Origin: Porticoccus sp033791605
GTDB taxonomy: Bacteria; Pseudomonadota; Gammaproteobacteria; Pseudomonadales; Porticoccaceae
Reading direction: 5' to 3'
Assembly (NCBI GenBank): GCA_033791605.1
Contig: JASJGJ010000028.1
Coordinates: 1-25,359, forward strand
DNA length: 25,359 bases
This document shows, one piece after another, positions 15,821 to 24,651 of this stretch (position 1 is its first letter; each line of letters opens with the position of its first letter). A program made the position numbers and the translations under genes. Under the pieces are notes generated by a model. That model did not search any database and was not told the origin of the DNA. It worked only from the letters and a program-made list of their open reading frames with translations.

Positions 15821-16525
15821 CTAAAAACCAAACACCTGCTTCACAAAAGGGATACTCAACTTTCGCCCTGCTTCCAACGAGGCCTCTTCTAAAATATCGA
15901 GACAACCCATCAGCTCTGCCAACCCCCGAGCAGTTCGGTTGATCAGATAACATGCCACATCATCACTCAACTCCATCCCTCTTCGTGAGGCCCTAAATTG
16001 AAGAATCTGTCGTTTTTTATCATCATCTGATGAAGTAAGTTGGAATACCGGCCCCCAACCAAACCGAGACTGAAGATCGGGCAGTTGTAATGGCATTTCT
16101 CTGGCAGAACAATCTGCCCCAAGCAGTAAACAGCCACCGGCATCTTTGATTCGGTTATACAGATCAAAAAGTGCTCTTTCCCAATCGGCATGTCCAGATA
16201 TTACCTGAACATCATCCAGACAGACCAGATTCAGTTGTTCCAAGTTTTCTAACAATTGCTCTGGAGGATAATCTAACAGCTCACCCAATGGTAAATATTG
16301 AGTGGACAAACCCTGAGCCGAAGCCTGATGACAGCTCGCCTGCAAGAGATGTGAAACACCACTGCCAACAGCGCCCCAAAGATAAACAAATGGCTGTTCC
16401 CCAATGAGCAGCTGTTCTCGAAGCACTGCTGCCACCTGACGATTAGCATCCCGCTCTTGAAGAAAAAAATTCTCTAGCGTAGCGTCGTCATTCAGGTTAA
16501 TACGCAGGCTCAGCTGTTGGGGCAC
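15821..16525 (-). CDS. hda: DnaA regulatory inactivator Hda
   Basis: A 234-residue AAA+ protein related to DnaA domain III without the DNA-binding domain. The N-terminal clamp-binding motif is QLSLRI at residues 4-9. The Walker A region reads GAVGSGVSH at 51-59 and lacks the usual lysine, as is common in Hda; Walker B is LVCLDDV at 100-106. A sensor/arginine-rich end (RGLAELMGCLDILEEASLEAGRKLS) closes the AAA+ domain. Bound to the sliding clamp, Hda promotes ATP hydrolysis by DnaA and so prevents re-initiation. The start is a GTG that shares one base with the stop of the upstream DUF2066 gene (TAGTG), so translation is coupled. Confidence 0.95.
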   Translation of the reverse strand: MPQQLSLRINLNDDATLENFFLQERDANRQVAAVLREQLLIGEQPFVYLWGAVGSGVSHLLQASCHQASAQGLSTQYLPLGELLDYPPEQLLENLEQLNLVCLDDVQVISGHADWERALFDLYNRIKDAGGCLLLGADCSAREMPLQLPDLQSRFGWGPVFQLTSSDDDKKRQILQFRASRRGMELSDDVACYLINRTARGLAELMGCLDILEEASLEAGRKLSIPFVKQVFGF

Positions 16526-17763
16526 TAGCGCTGCCCCCAGATGAAATAGAAGTTTTTCGGCTTCGGTAATGTTTTTGTTACAACGTCAACACCCGAACCA
16601 TTAAAACCCTCGGCACCATTAAGAATCTCAGTACCATTAATAACTTCATCACTATTAGTAACGCCTGCACTTCCTACCTCACCACTATTCGCCGCAGCAC
16701 CAATATTCGTCGTCTCTAAAGTATTGGCCACCTCGGCAGCAGAAAGATTTTCAGTCATTCGTCGATCCCTACGCAGGGTATCCAACAACAGGTTCACCTC
16801 ACCTTCCACATACACTCGCAACCCTAGCCGGTCATTATCGACCTCACTCACGGTGAGGTGGCGAACCACCTCTAATGACTCTAAATAGTGGGTTGCCTCA
16901 TTGAACGCCTGATAATCATTAATATTTTCAAGCTGAAGAAAGACCGTCTCCGTATCCGTTTTGGGCACGTAGGCATACTGGCTGGCAAGGCTATCCACTA
17001 CCTCCGGCACAATTTTGCTCATTAATGCCGACAAATTATCCGCCACCACATTTTGCAGGCTATCATTGCCTTTTAGATAGAGCAGTCGCGCAGCCCGCCA
17101 TTGGCCAGAAGACCCCTTATACATGCGCAGAGCCAGCCAATTATGGGCACTGTAGCGCTCTGCGGCTGCGGTCAACTGTGTTTGGTTTAGATCCCAGACA
17201 TCTATTGCAGAAATACTCCTGCTGTCTTGCAAATCCAGCAAAGGAAGAATCAACGGAGCACCACGATCATCCATCAATGATTCCAGTGTCGCCACAGCTT
17301 CTGGCAAATTTTCAGAGGTCACAAAACTGCGCCCTCCGACAGGGTCGTCAATCACCATCCACACCAGAAGCCCAGGACGATCAGACGGCCACACTTGCAA
17401 CCGATATTCCCTGAGCAGCTTGTTAATTGCCGAAGGGGCATAATTTAAACTCATACCGAGCCCAGCGGGTGATGACTCGGAAGCCCGAGGATCACGGTAG
17501 CCCACATAGCCATATTCAGTCACATAGCGTTCAGGATTAGAGTAGTTCACATTCGACAAGGCTTGGCTATCACCAGTGACTTTCACTAACACCTTGCCTA
17601 GACCAACTCGCATGGCCCGCAATCTTTCGGACCCACTTTGGCCAGAGACGGGTACAACAGTATGATAGAGATCAGTGACCGTTTCTGCCTGCAAATGCAA
17701 GGGCAAAAGAACCACAACAATAAGGGCAATCAGAGTATTTTTAATAACAGCACGGTTTTTCAT
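16525..17763 (-). CDS. DUF2066 secreted protein with repeat-rich tail
   Basis: A 412-residue protein starting at the ATG at 17763, chosen because it gives a normal signal peptide (MKNRAVIKNTLIALIVVVLL, cleavage after LQA). An ATG at 17799 would add 12 residues in front. The mature part begins TVTDLYHTVVPVSGQSGSERLRAMRVGLGKVLVKVTGD, the hallmark of DUF2066, a family of unknown function regularly encoded beside hda. The tail from about residue 342 has low complexity with six-residue Asn-Gly/Asn-Ser repeats (near 365-389), then a short basic end PKPKNFYFIWGQR. It is followed by hda with a 1-nt overlap and is divergent from purM. Confidence 0.88.
   Translation of the reverse strand: MKNRAVIKNTLIALIVVVLLPLHLQAETVTDLYHTVVPVSGQSGSERLRAMRVGLGKVLVKVTGDSQALSNVNYSNPERYVTEYGYVGYRDPRASESSPAGLGMSLNYAPSAINKLLREYRLQVWPSDRPGLLVWMVIDDPVGGRSFVTSENLPEAVATLESLMDDRGAPLILPLLDLQDSRSISAIDVWDLNQTQLTAAAERYSAHNWLALRMYKGSSGQWRAARLLYLKGNDSLQNVVADNLSALMSKIVPEVVDSLASQYAYVPKTDTETVFLQLENINDYQAFNEATHYLESLEVVRHLTVSEVDNDRLGLRVYVEGEVNLLLDTLRRDRRMTENLSAAEVANTLETTNIGAAANSGEVGSAGVTNSDEVINGTEILNGAEGFNGSGVDVVTKTLPKPKNFYFIWGQR
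16598..16669. repeat. Degenerate 18-bp tandem repeat inside the DUF2066 gene
   Basis: Four units of 18 bp (16598, 16616, 16634, 16652) each begin CCATTA or CTATTA on the plus strand. On the coding strand they give hexapeptides such as NSDEVI, NGTEIL, NGAEGF. The unit is a whole number of codons, so copy change keeps the frame. Confidence 0.7.
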
Positions 17764-17927
17764 GGCGCGATTGTACCAGTAGAGTACAAATAGGCCCATT
17801 ATCCGACTGCCAGTTCACTGCTTTTAATATAAAATACCCGCTCTTTTAATTCGCCCCTCAAAAAAGCAGCCATTTCACAACGGCTACTGGTAAGTAAGGC
17901 AACGACTTAAGGCAACTAGAAACCACT
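17764..17927. promoter_or_regulatory. Divergent promoter region between DUF2066/hda and purM
   Basis: This 164-bp gap separates two oppositely oriented transcription units and must hold both promoters. A TATAAA at 17828-17833 in an A/T stretch is a candidate -10, but I could not pair it with a convincing -35. No match to a PurR-type palindrome is apparent by eye. The ribosome binding site before purM is weak. Confidence 0.4.
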
Positions 17928-18986
17928 ATGAGCGACCAAAAGCCAACCCCTCTCAGCTATAAAGATGCCGGTGTCGATATTGATGCCGGCAATGCACTCG
18001 TGGAACGTATCAAGCACGTTGCCAAAGATACTCGGCGACCCGAAGTGCTGGCAGGACTGGGTGGTTTTGGGGCCTTGTTTAGCTTGCCCAGCGGTTACAA
18101 AGAACCCGTACTTGCCTCAGGAACCGATGGCGTTGGCACCAAACTCAAACTCGCCATGGACCTAGAACTCCACGACACTATCGGCATTGACTTGGTCGCC
18201 ATGTGCGTCAATGACTTGATAGTCTGTGGTGCTGAGCCGCTGTTTTTCCTCGACTACTATGCTACCGGAAAATTAAATGTCGACATGGCGGCGTCTGTCG
18301 TCACAGGTATCGGTGAAGGCTGCAAATTAGCAGGCTGCTCATTGGTAGGTGGTGAAACCGCCGAAATGCCAGGTATGTATGAAGGTGAAGACTACGATCT
18401 CGCCGGTTTCTGTGTGGGTATCGTAGAAAGAGCTGAAATAATCGACGGCAGTGCTGTCCATGTGGGTGACACCTTAATCGGCCTTGCATCCAGCGGCCCC
18501 CATTCCAATGGCTATTCCTTGATTCGCAAGGTCATCGAGGTCTCCGGTGCCGACATCCACAATGAAAGTATTGATGGTACGACGTTGGGTGAAGCACTAC
18601 TGACACCAACACGTATCTATGTAAAACCTATTTTGGCATTGGTAGAACATGCCCACGTACCTGTTCATGCCATTTCACATATCACCGGCGGTGGACTATT
18701 GGAAAATATTCCAAGAGTACTGCCAGAAAATGCAAAAGCCGTTATCGACACCACGAGTTGGAAGAAACCCGCCATTTTCGATTGGTTGCAAGCCAATGGA
18801 AATATAGATGACACCGAAATGCATCGCACATTTAACTGTGGCATCGGCATGGTGGTTTGTGTCCCCAGCGAGGTGGCAGAGACCGCATTGGATACACTGC
18901 ATGCCGCGGGAGAAGACGCCTTTATTATTGGACATATCGCCCATGCTGAGGCTGACGAAGAACAAGTTGAGCTGCAGGGCCTGTAA
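17928..18986 (+). CDS. purM: Phosphoribosylformylglycinamidine cyclo-ligase (AIR synthetase) PurM
   Basis: A 352-residue enzyme of purine synthesis that closes FGAM to AIR with ATP in the cytoplasm. Family blocks are ASGTDGVGTKLKLA at residues 63-76, the GGETAEMPGMY segment, GLASSGPHSNGYSLIRK, and the C-terminal HITGGGLLENIPRVLP and FNCGIGMV. Length is normal for bacterial PurM. The ATG at 17928 gives the expected N-terminus (LSYKDAGVDIDAGN). purN follows after 48 nt, so the two form an operon for consecutive-pathway enzymes. Confidence 0.97.
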   Translation: MSDQKPTPLSYKDAGVDIDAGNALVERIKHVAKDTRRPEVLAGLGGFGALFSLPSGYKEPVLASGTDGVGTKLKLAMDLELHDTIGIDLVAMCVNDLIVCGAEPLFFLDYYATGKLNVDMAASVVTGIGEGCKLAGCSLVGGETAEMPGMYEGEDYDLAGFCVGIVERAEIIDGSAVHVGDTLIGLASSGPHSNGYSLIRKVIEVSGADIHNESIDGTTLGEALLTPTRIYVKPILALVEHAHVPVHAISHITGGGLLENIPRVLPENAKAVIDTTSWKKPAIFDWLQANGNIDDTEMHRTFNCGIGMVVCVPSEVAETALDTLHAAGEDAFIIGHIAHAEADEEQVELQGL

Positions 18987-19034
18987 GCTGAAAAAGCTAC
19001 AAATAATGACCACAAGCTGCAAGAGCCACAAACC

Positions 19035-19706
19035 ATGACCACAAAAAATCGGCCCCGTCTGGTTGTACTGTTATCCGGCAGCGGCAGCAACCTTCAAGCC
19101 TTTATCGATGCGACAAAAAGTGGCGCCCTTAATGCGGACATTGTCGCCGTTATCAGCAACAAAACGAGCGTAATGGGACTCGAACGTGGCAAGAATGCAG
19201 GTATCGCCAGTGAAGTGGTGGATCATCGCGAATTTATAGATCGCGAAAACTTCGATCACGCATTAGCCGAACGAATCGAGAGCTACAAACCCGACTTGGT
19301 GATTCTGGCCGGATTCATGCGCATACTCACCCCGGGATTTGTCCACCGCTTTACCGGTCGCATTATGAATATCCATCCATCATTGCTGCCAAAATACCCG
19401 GGGCTGCATACCCATCAGCGTGCAATAGAAGCCGGTGATACAACAGCTGGAGCAACGGTACATTTTGTGACCAGTGAATTGGATGGCGGACCCGCTATCA
19501 TTCAAGCTGAAGTACCTGTACTGCCCGGTGACAATGAAGATGCACTAGCGAAGCGAGTGCTGGTTCAGGAACATCAGATCTACCCCTTGGCAGCCCGATG
19601 GTTCTGTGAAGGACGCCTACACTTCAACAATGGCAGACCTCAACTGGATGGCAAACAACTGCCTGACGCCGGCTTCCCTTTCTCTGATATCATTCCTGAA
19701 CACTGA
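19035..19706 (+). CDS. purN: Phosphoribosylglycinamide formyltransferase PurN
   Basis: A 223-residue GAR transformylase that moves a formyl group from 10-formyl-tetrahydrofolate to GAR. The phosphate loop is LLSGSGSNLQAF at residues 12-23. The catalytic residues are Asn112 and His114 in MNIHPSLLPKYPG and Asp150 in SELDGGPAI. Length is close to E. coli PurN (212), with a slightly longer end. The gene follows purM by 48 nt. A partial duplicate of the start region lies 29 bp upstream of the true ATG and is out of frame; the downstream ATG at 19035 gives the correct protein. Confidence 0.97.
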   Translation: MTTKNRPRLVVLLSGSGSNLQAFIDATKSGALNADIVAVISNKTSVMGLERGKNAGIASEVVDHREFIDRENFDHALAERIESYKPDLVILAGFMRILTPGFVHRFTGRIMNIHPSLLPKYPGLHTHQRAIEAGDTTAGATVHFVTSELDGGPAIIQAEVPVLPGDNEDALAKRVLVQEHQIYPLAARWFCEGRLHFNNGRPQLDGKQLPDAGFPFSDIIPEH

Positions 19707-19807
19707 GACCGTTTTTTAACACAGACTTGCTGAACAAACGGCGACAAACTGTATCTAATCATCGGTTCATCAACACCAACTACAGACACAGGAATACGGT
19801 TAATACC

Positions 19808-20611
19808 ATGCCGACACTCAGACAGAGATTCGCCGTTCTACATATGCACCTTAACGCATCACGTCTTAAAAAAATCAGTGTTGGCATGATCGTTGTTTTC
19901 ATTGCTGCTTTTGCCACGCCAGCTTACTCTGACCTTCAGGCTGAACCTCAACCCACACCTCCAACAGATCTCGCGCTAACGCCCTACAATCTTTCCTATG
20001 CCGCTACGTATAACGGCATGGATATTGATGCCAGCCGTCAGTTAAAACTAGCATCAGGCCAGTACACTCTCAGTACAACGGCAAAAAACATGCTCAGCAA
20101 CATAACCGAGCACGCAGAATTCCGCATGAACAACCAAGGTGTCATCGTCGACCTCAACTACCAATACAAACGCAGTATCCTCGGCATGAAGAAAACCGAA
20201 AAGCTGACCTACAATCGAGATAAAGGCATTGCTAACTACGACAGTAAAAAGAAACAACGTCAGGTCAAATTGAAAGATGGCTACCTCAACCGGCTGACTT
20301 ATCAACTCCAATTACAAAGAGATTTGATGAATGGCGTTTCCCCCTTGCACTATCAGGTCATCAGCCGCGGTCGACTCAAGCCCTATAATTTTGAAATCGT
20401 TGGTGAAGAAACCATTGACACGCCCCTTGGTAAAATTCATACCACCAAGGTAAAACGAATCAGAAAAGATGATGACAGGGAAACCCTGCTCTGGCTTGCA
20501 CCCCAATGGAATTACTTATTGGTACAACTCTGGCAGCGTGAGAAAGGCGGAGAAGACTACAAAATTGTTCTCCAACAGGGCACACTCAACGGTGAAACAT
20601 TAAGCCATTAA
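19808..20611 (+). CDS. DUF3108 exported protein
   Basis: A 267-residue protein starting at the ATG at 19808; an ATG at 19844 would give a more compact signal peptide (MHLNASRLKKISVGMIVVF), and a far-upstream TTG at 19727 is unlikely. The signal core ends near ATPAYS, so the mature domain is periplasmic. The mature part (LTPYNLSYAATYNGMDIDASRQL, then YKRSILGMKKTEKL, YQLQLQRDL, TPLGKIHTTKVKR, LWLAPQWNYLLVQL) shows the DUF3108 pattern, a beta-rich LolA-like fold of unknown function. It follows purN by about 100 nt; I recall the same adjacency in Pseudomonas. Confidence 0.85.
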   Translation: MPTLRQRFAVLHMHLNASRLKKISVGMIVVFIAAFATPAYSDLQAEPQPTPPTDLALTPYNLSYAATYNGMDIDASRQLKLASGQYTLSTTAKNMLSNITEHAEFRMNNQGVIVDLNYQYKRSILGMKKTEKLTYNRDKGIANYDSKKKQRQVKLKDGYLNRLTYQLQLQRDLMNGVSPLHYQVISRGRLKPYNFEIVGEETIDTPLGKIHTTKVKRIRKDDDRETLLWLAPQWNYLLVQLWQREKGGEDYKIVLQQGTLNGETLSH

Positions 20612-20688
20612 ACAACCAGTTGATTAACAAACAAAAAGCTATTAAACAAACAGAACTAATCAAGCAACATAATTCCGGGGTTCACCTC

Positions 20689-21561
20689 ATGCAAATTTCA
20701 CCAGAAGACCGTCCTGACGATCAATCACACCCTCTACAGAACTCTGGGGGATATCGTTCTGGAGGAAAATGGATCGCATTATTCATTGCTCTCGGTCTTC
20801 TCGGAGGCCTGGGTTACTACGTGTTAAGCCCGCTAGACCTCTCTCCCGAAAAACAGCTTTCTGAACCCCAAGCGATAGAGAATAACGAAACCGTCGAAAC
20901 TGCTTCAACCCCACTACCAGAACCACAGAAAGAAATTCCTCAGCAAGCGAGCACAAAGACAGAGCCGGCCTTTGTACTACCCTCCCTGGATCAGAGTGAC
21001 GCTGAGGCAAGCAAACAACTCGCCCATCTCAGTTCCAATGGAAAGCTAAACCAATGGTTTTATACAGAACATGTCATTCGCAGAGGCGTAACTTTAATAG
21101 ATGGGATGTCCAGAGGCATACTTCTCAATAAGATGCACAAGGTTCCCGGGCCAAAAGGTAAATTTGGTGTTGTAAAGGAAGGCAATAAATTATGGCTAGA
21201 TCCCGCCAATTACCAACGTTATGGCTATCTCTCCAAAATGGTGACATCCATTGAAAACGACAAGCTGGTAGGCCTCTTTCATCTGTTCCGGCCCCTATTA
21301 GAAGAGGCCTATGGAGAACTGGGCTACTCACCCAAGAAACTCGACAGCGCCATTATTGCAGCCCTTGAGCAAGTTATTGCCACACCGCTTCAAACTAACC
21401 CGATTGCGCTCACCCAGGACTCAGTCCAGTACAAATATGCCGATCCAACACTGGAAGCTTTGCCACCTATTCAAAAACAATTGCTAAGAATGGGACCACA
21501 AAATACTCAACTCCTTCAGAAAAAAGCACGGCTATTACGCGAAGCATTACTCCAGCAATAG
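20689..21561 (+). CDS. DUF3014 single-pass membrane protein
   Basis: A 290-residue protein from the ATG at 20689; a TTG at 20620 would add 23 residues with no family support. One membrane helix lies at about residues 28-45 (WIALFIALGLLGGLGYYVL), followed by an acidic, proline-rich linker to about residue 100. The C-terminal domain (LPSLDQSDAEASKQLAHLS, then HVIRRGVTLIDGMSRG, FHLFRPLLEEAYGELGY, QKQLLRMGPQN) fits DUF3014, of unknown function. The domain probably faces the periplasm. It follows the DUF3108 gene by 77 nt on the same strand and converges with the exporter gene. Confidence 0.85.
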   Translation: MQISPEDRPDDQSHPLQNSGGYRSGGKWIALFIALGLLGGLGYYVLSPLDLSPEKQLSEPQAIENNETVETASTPLPEPQKEIPQQASTKTEPAFVLPSLDQSDAEASKQLAHLSSNGKLNQWFYTEHVIRRGVTLIDGMSRGILLNKMHKVPGPKGKFGVVKEGNKLWLDPANYQRYGYLSKMVTSIENDKLVGLFHLFRPLLEEAYGELGYSPKKLDSAIIAALEQVIATPLQTNPIALTQDSVQYKYADPTLEALPPIQKQLLRMGPQNTQLLQKKARLLREALLQQ

Positions 21562-21625
21562 CCATGGCCACTACCTCTTGCCTAAGGTCTGATTATGGCA
21601 GCTCAGGTTCGTCCTCTAGCGCCGC

Positions 21626-24397
21626 CTATTTAAACGGTTTGAACATCAAAATCAGTTTGGGCAAGAGTGTCATCGAAGCCAATAAAGCTGAAAACATAGC
21701 AAGGCCCGCCAGTAAACCGAAGTACACCGATGGCATAAAGTTAGACAATGCCAAAATAGAAAAGCCCACAATAATGGTAATCGCTGTATAAAACAGGGCT
21801 CGACCAATACTGGCGTGAGCCCGGTGCATACTCGCAATATAATTATGATCAATGGCAAACTCATGTTTAAAACGGGTGATGTAATGAATATCGTGATCCA
21901 CCCCAATCCCCACAGTGATAGCAGCAATAGTAATGGTCATCATATCAAGTGGAATACCGGCAATGCCCATGCCGCCAAGTACCACACCGGCTGCCAGAAG
22001 GTTCGGAAGAATCGCGATCAGAGCGACAGACAGTGAGCGAAACAACACTAGGAACATGACCAGAATACAGAGAAACACTGTCCCCATCGTTAATATCTGT
22101 GACCGGAACAGGCTCTGTAACATATTGTTATAAAGCACCATTGGGCCGGTAAAGTGAATTTGATCTTCTTTAAAGCCTGCCTCATCTATGGCAAAGCTAT
22201 GTATCTTCTCCAGCAGTTTATTGCGATCCAAATCACCCAAACTATCTTTGATACGCAGGCTGATTCGCGCCTGATTTTCGCGCTCGTTCACATAGGGCCA
22301 GAGAAGAAATTTGGCATTCTCAGGCGACATTGCCAATGACATTAAAGCCAGCTCAAAATCACTGATCTCACGGTTCACCAGTTCAGAATAAACATCTGTC
22401 ACCATAACCAGAGAACTGACTTTACCCACCTCAGGCATGGCCTCAAGATACGTATGAAGCTTACCTATATCTTCAACCCCTGGACGGGTAAACCAATAAC
22501 TATCTTCAATAAACTCAACCTCTTCTTCAGCCACAACAGCCGAACCAGAAATAGTCTCACCATCAACTTCACCACTATCGCTGTACATACCTGCAAAGGG
22601 GTCGCCATAGGGATCATCAGTAGCTACCGACGCATTGTCTTCCGCCGCTACATCAACAGCCTCACCTTCATCACTATCGGCATACATACCTGCAAAAGGG
22701 TCGCCATAGGGATCCGCGACTACATCCTCTTCTGGCTCACTGTCAACGACCTCGCCTTCATCACTATCGGCATACATGCCAGCAAAGGGATCTTCATAGG
22801 CGTCGTCTACTTTCGATTTATCCTCCACCTCACCCTCTTCAGCGAGCAGATCTTCAACGCTAATCGATCCATCATCAATCTTCGGCGGGGCATTAATAAT
22901 AATATCCAACGGTATGGTGCCACCTAATTTATTATCAATGAGCGAAAGCCCTTGATAAATTTCAGTATCAGCGTGGAAATAATCTATAAAATGATTTTCC
23001 ACCTTTAGCTGAGATATCCCCCACGCACTGACAATTGAAGCCAGCAACGCCAGCCCCAGCACCCAACCACCATGGTGTTCAGTAAAACGAGAAAAACCGA
23101 GGGTTAAAGCAGAGGAATCATCTTGTTTATCACTGCTCACACCCTTGCCATAGATCATCATTCCTGCCGGAATGATGATAAAGGCAACAATCAGTGACAA
23201 CGCCAATCCAACGGTCATCATCCAGCCAAAATCGATAACTGGGCGAATATCACTAAGCACCAGAGAAGAAAAGGCTACCATGGTTGTCAGCATGGTATAA
23301 AAGCATGGCCTAGCCATGCTTTTTACCGTATCCCTGACCAAATCGAATTGTTCGTTATTAGGGGACTGGCGAAGTAATTCTCGGTATCGAACAATCAGAT
23401 GAATCGTCAATGCCAGAGTAATAATCAATAACAGTGAAACAAAATTGGAGGAGACAATTGTCATCCGCCAATCGACCCAGCCGAGATAACCTAACATGAT
23501 TTCTACGCACAAAATGCACGTTACCAAGGGCAACAAAACCCAGCGCACCTGACGAAAAATAATCGCCAGAGTGATAATAATAAACAACAAAACAACGGTA
23601 CCAAATACGTTCAAATCACTTTTGATAAAGTCGACCATATCAGCGGTAATCATGCTCAAGCCGCCAAGAAATATTTGGGCATGATCTTTATACGGTGACA
23701 TTTTTTCCCGTATTTCTGCCACCCGAATTTGTTCTTCAGCAGCACGAACTGTGCGGTAATCCAGAAATTCCTGGCTAACAACCTGAAGTGCCACAGCCTC
23801 TTCAGGTGACAAACCTTGAGTATCACGTTTAATCCGCAAGGTATCCCGCTGTTTCACCAGTGTCTGGTATTTTTCATCCTGCGCTATTTCCACAAGAACG
23901 ATCGTCGTTTGAGCGTCCTGACTCATGATAAGGTTTTGATAAACTGGACTCTCTAGGAATTCTTGGCGCACTAGATCACGATCAACATCAGGTAGAAGCA
24001 AGGTGCGGGGAGGCTTTAAAAGATCATCAACATCAACTTTAGGACTATAGAGCAATGGTACATCCAACATTGAAGTAACGGTTCCAATGCCTTTAATACC
24101 CCTTAAATCATCACATAATGCTTTGAGTGTTTGAAGGCTATTATCGTCAAACAGATCACCTTCATCTGGCTTATATGTCACCACTAAGAAATCACTACTA
24201 CCGAAACGGTGTATCGATTCTCGGTAATAAGCTAGGTCGTTGTCATTTTCAAGGGTGAGGGAATCAAGAGAGGCGTCTAGCTTTAGGTTTGGCAACCCCA
24301 GACCCATCATTATGGCAATGAACATGACGGCCAAAATAGCAATAATAGGGTGGCGCAGAATCAGTTTTTCGTAAATTCTCAATAGGCTCTTTGACAT
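21626..24397 (-). CDS. RND/MMPL-type exporter with acidic repeat insertion
   Basis: A 923-residue inner-membrane transporter of the RND superfamily (MMPL, COG1033 type) with two halves. TM1 is at about residues 16-36; TM2-6 cluster at 262-415; TM7 is near 445-463; TM8-12 cluster at 766-915. The second half keeps the proton-relay motif GIGVDHDIH with Asp834 and Asp836; the matching helix of the first half (LIITLALTIHLIVRYRE) has no acidic residue. Two large periplasmic loops follow TM1 and TM7. The second loop holds an acidic, repeated stretch at about residues 506-634. The substrate is unknown; relatives move hydrophobic molecules such as sterols, hopanoids or lipids. No membrane-fusion partner or outer-membrane channel is adjacent. 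Confidence 0.92.
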   Translation of the reverse strand: MSKSLLRIYEKLILRHPIIAILAVMFIAIMMGLGLPNLKLDASLDSLTLENDNDLAYYRESIHRFGSSDFLVVTYKPDEGDLFDDNSLQTLKALCDDLRGIKGIGTVTSMLDVPLLYSPKVDVDDLLKPPRTLLLPDVDRDLVRQEFLESPVYQNLIMSQDAQTTIVLVEIAQDEKYQTLVKQRDTLRIKRDTQGLSPEEAVALQVVSQEFLDYRTVRAAEEQIRVAEIREKMSPYKDHAQIFLGGLSMITADMVDFIKSDLNVFGTVVLLFIIITLAIIFRQVRWVLLPLVTCILCVEIMLGYLGWVDWRMTIVSSNFVSLLLIITLALTIHLIVRYRELLRQSPNNEQFDLVRDTVKSMARPCFYTMLTTMVAFSSLVLSDIRPVIDFGWMMTVGLALSLIVAFIIIPAGMMIYGKGVSSDKQDDSSALTLGFSRFTEHHGGWVLGLALLASIVSAWGISQLKVENHFIDYFHADTEIYQGLSLIDNKLGGTIPLDIIINAPPKIDDGSISVEDLLAEEGEVEDKSKVDDAYEDPFAGMYADSDEGEVVDSEPEEDVVADPYGDPFAGMYADSDEGEAVDVAAEDNASVATDDPYGDPFAGMYSDSGEVDGETISGSAVVAEEEVEFIEDSYWFTRPGVEDIGKLHTYLEAMPEVGKVSSLVMVTDVYSELVNREISDFELALMSLAMSPENAKFLLWPYVNERENQARISLRIKDSLGDLDRNKLLEKIHSFAIDEAGFKEDQIHFTGPMVLYNNMLQSLFRSQILTMGTVFLCILVMFLVLFRSLSVALIAILPNLLAAGVVLGGMGIAGIPLDMMTITIAAITVGIGVDHDIHYITRFKHEFAIDHNYIASMHRAHASIGRALFYTAITIIVGFSILALSNFMPSVYFGLLAGLAMFSALLASMTLLPKLILMFKPFK
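22559..22795 (-). repeat. Three-copy acidic repeat within the exporter gene
   Basis: The coding strand holds three copies of a unit with the core DPFAGMYADSDEGE at residues 536-549, 566-579 and, partly changed, 599-612. Spacing is 30 then 33 residues (90 and 99 bp), with the DPYG prefix shared by the last two copies. Between the cores are acidic, less similar spacers. At the DNA level the copies remain highly similar, which points to recent duplication or gene conversion. Confidence 0.88.
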
Positions 24398-24651
24398 CTG
24401 ACAACCCCTCTCTCGCTTAGAATGGATTCAAATTAAAGTTCGCTACATATATTTCCCAAAGAAGCAGACTATAGTCATGTCGACCGAAGAACAACAACAT
24501 TGCAACTGATAGATTTTTTTAGCCTGTATAAAGTGGACATAGCTTCGGCCTAAAATACAGCCATAACATCACTGTGTACCTACTTAATATAAACGTATTA
24601 AGCCAGCCCAAATTCTTTAAGTCCTAACGTATAAAGGAAAGACACAATAAC
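24398..24651. other. Divergent intergenic region between exporter and SirB2-type gene
   Basis: This 254-bp gap should contain promoters in both directions. A TATAAA is visible near 24525, within AGCCTGTATAAAG, as a candidate plus-strand -10, and no other element is convincing. No hairpin of note and no open frame were seen. Confidence 0.4.

Noticed and set aside
22454..22927. Open frame of 157 codons on the plus strand with a repeated IGIHTCK-like peptide
   Set aside because: It lies wholly antisense to the repeat part of the exporter gene; the peptide repeat is only the mirror of the acidic coding repeat. No ribosome binding site or family match is seen.
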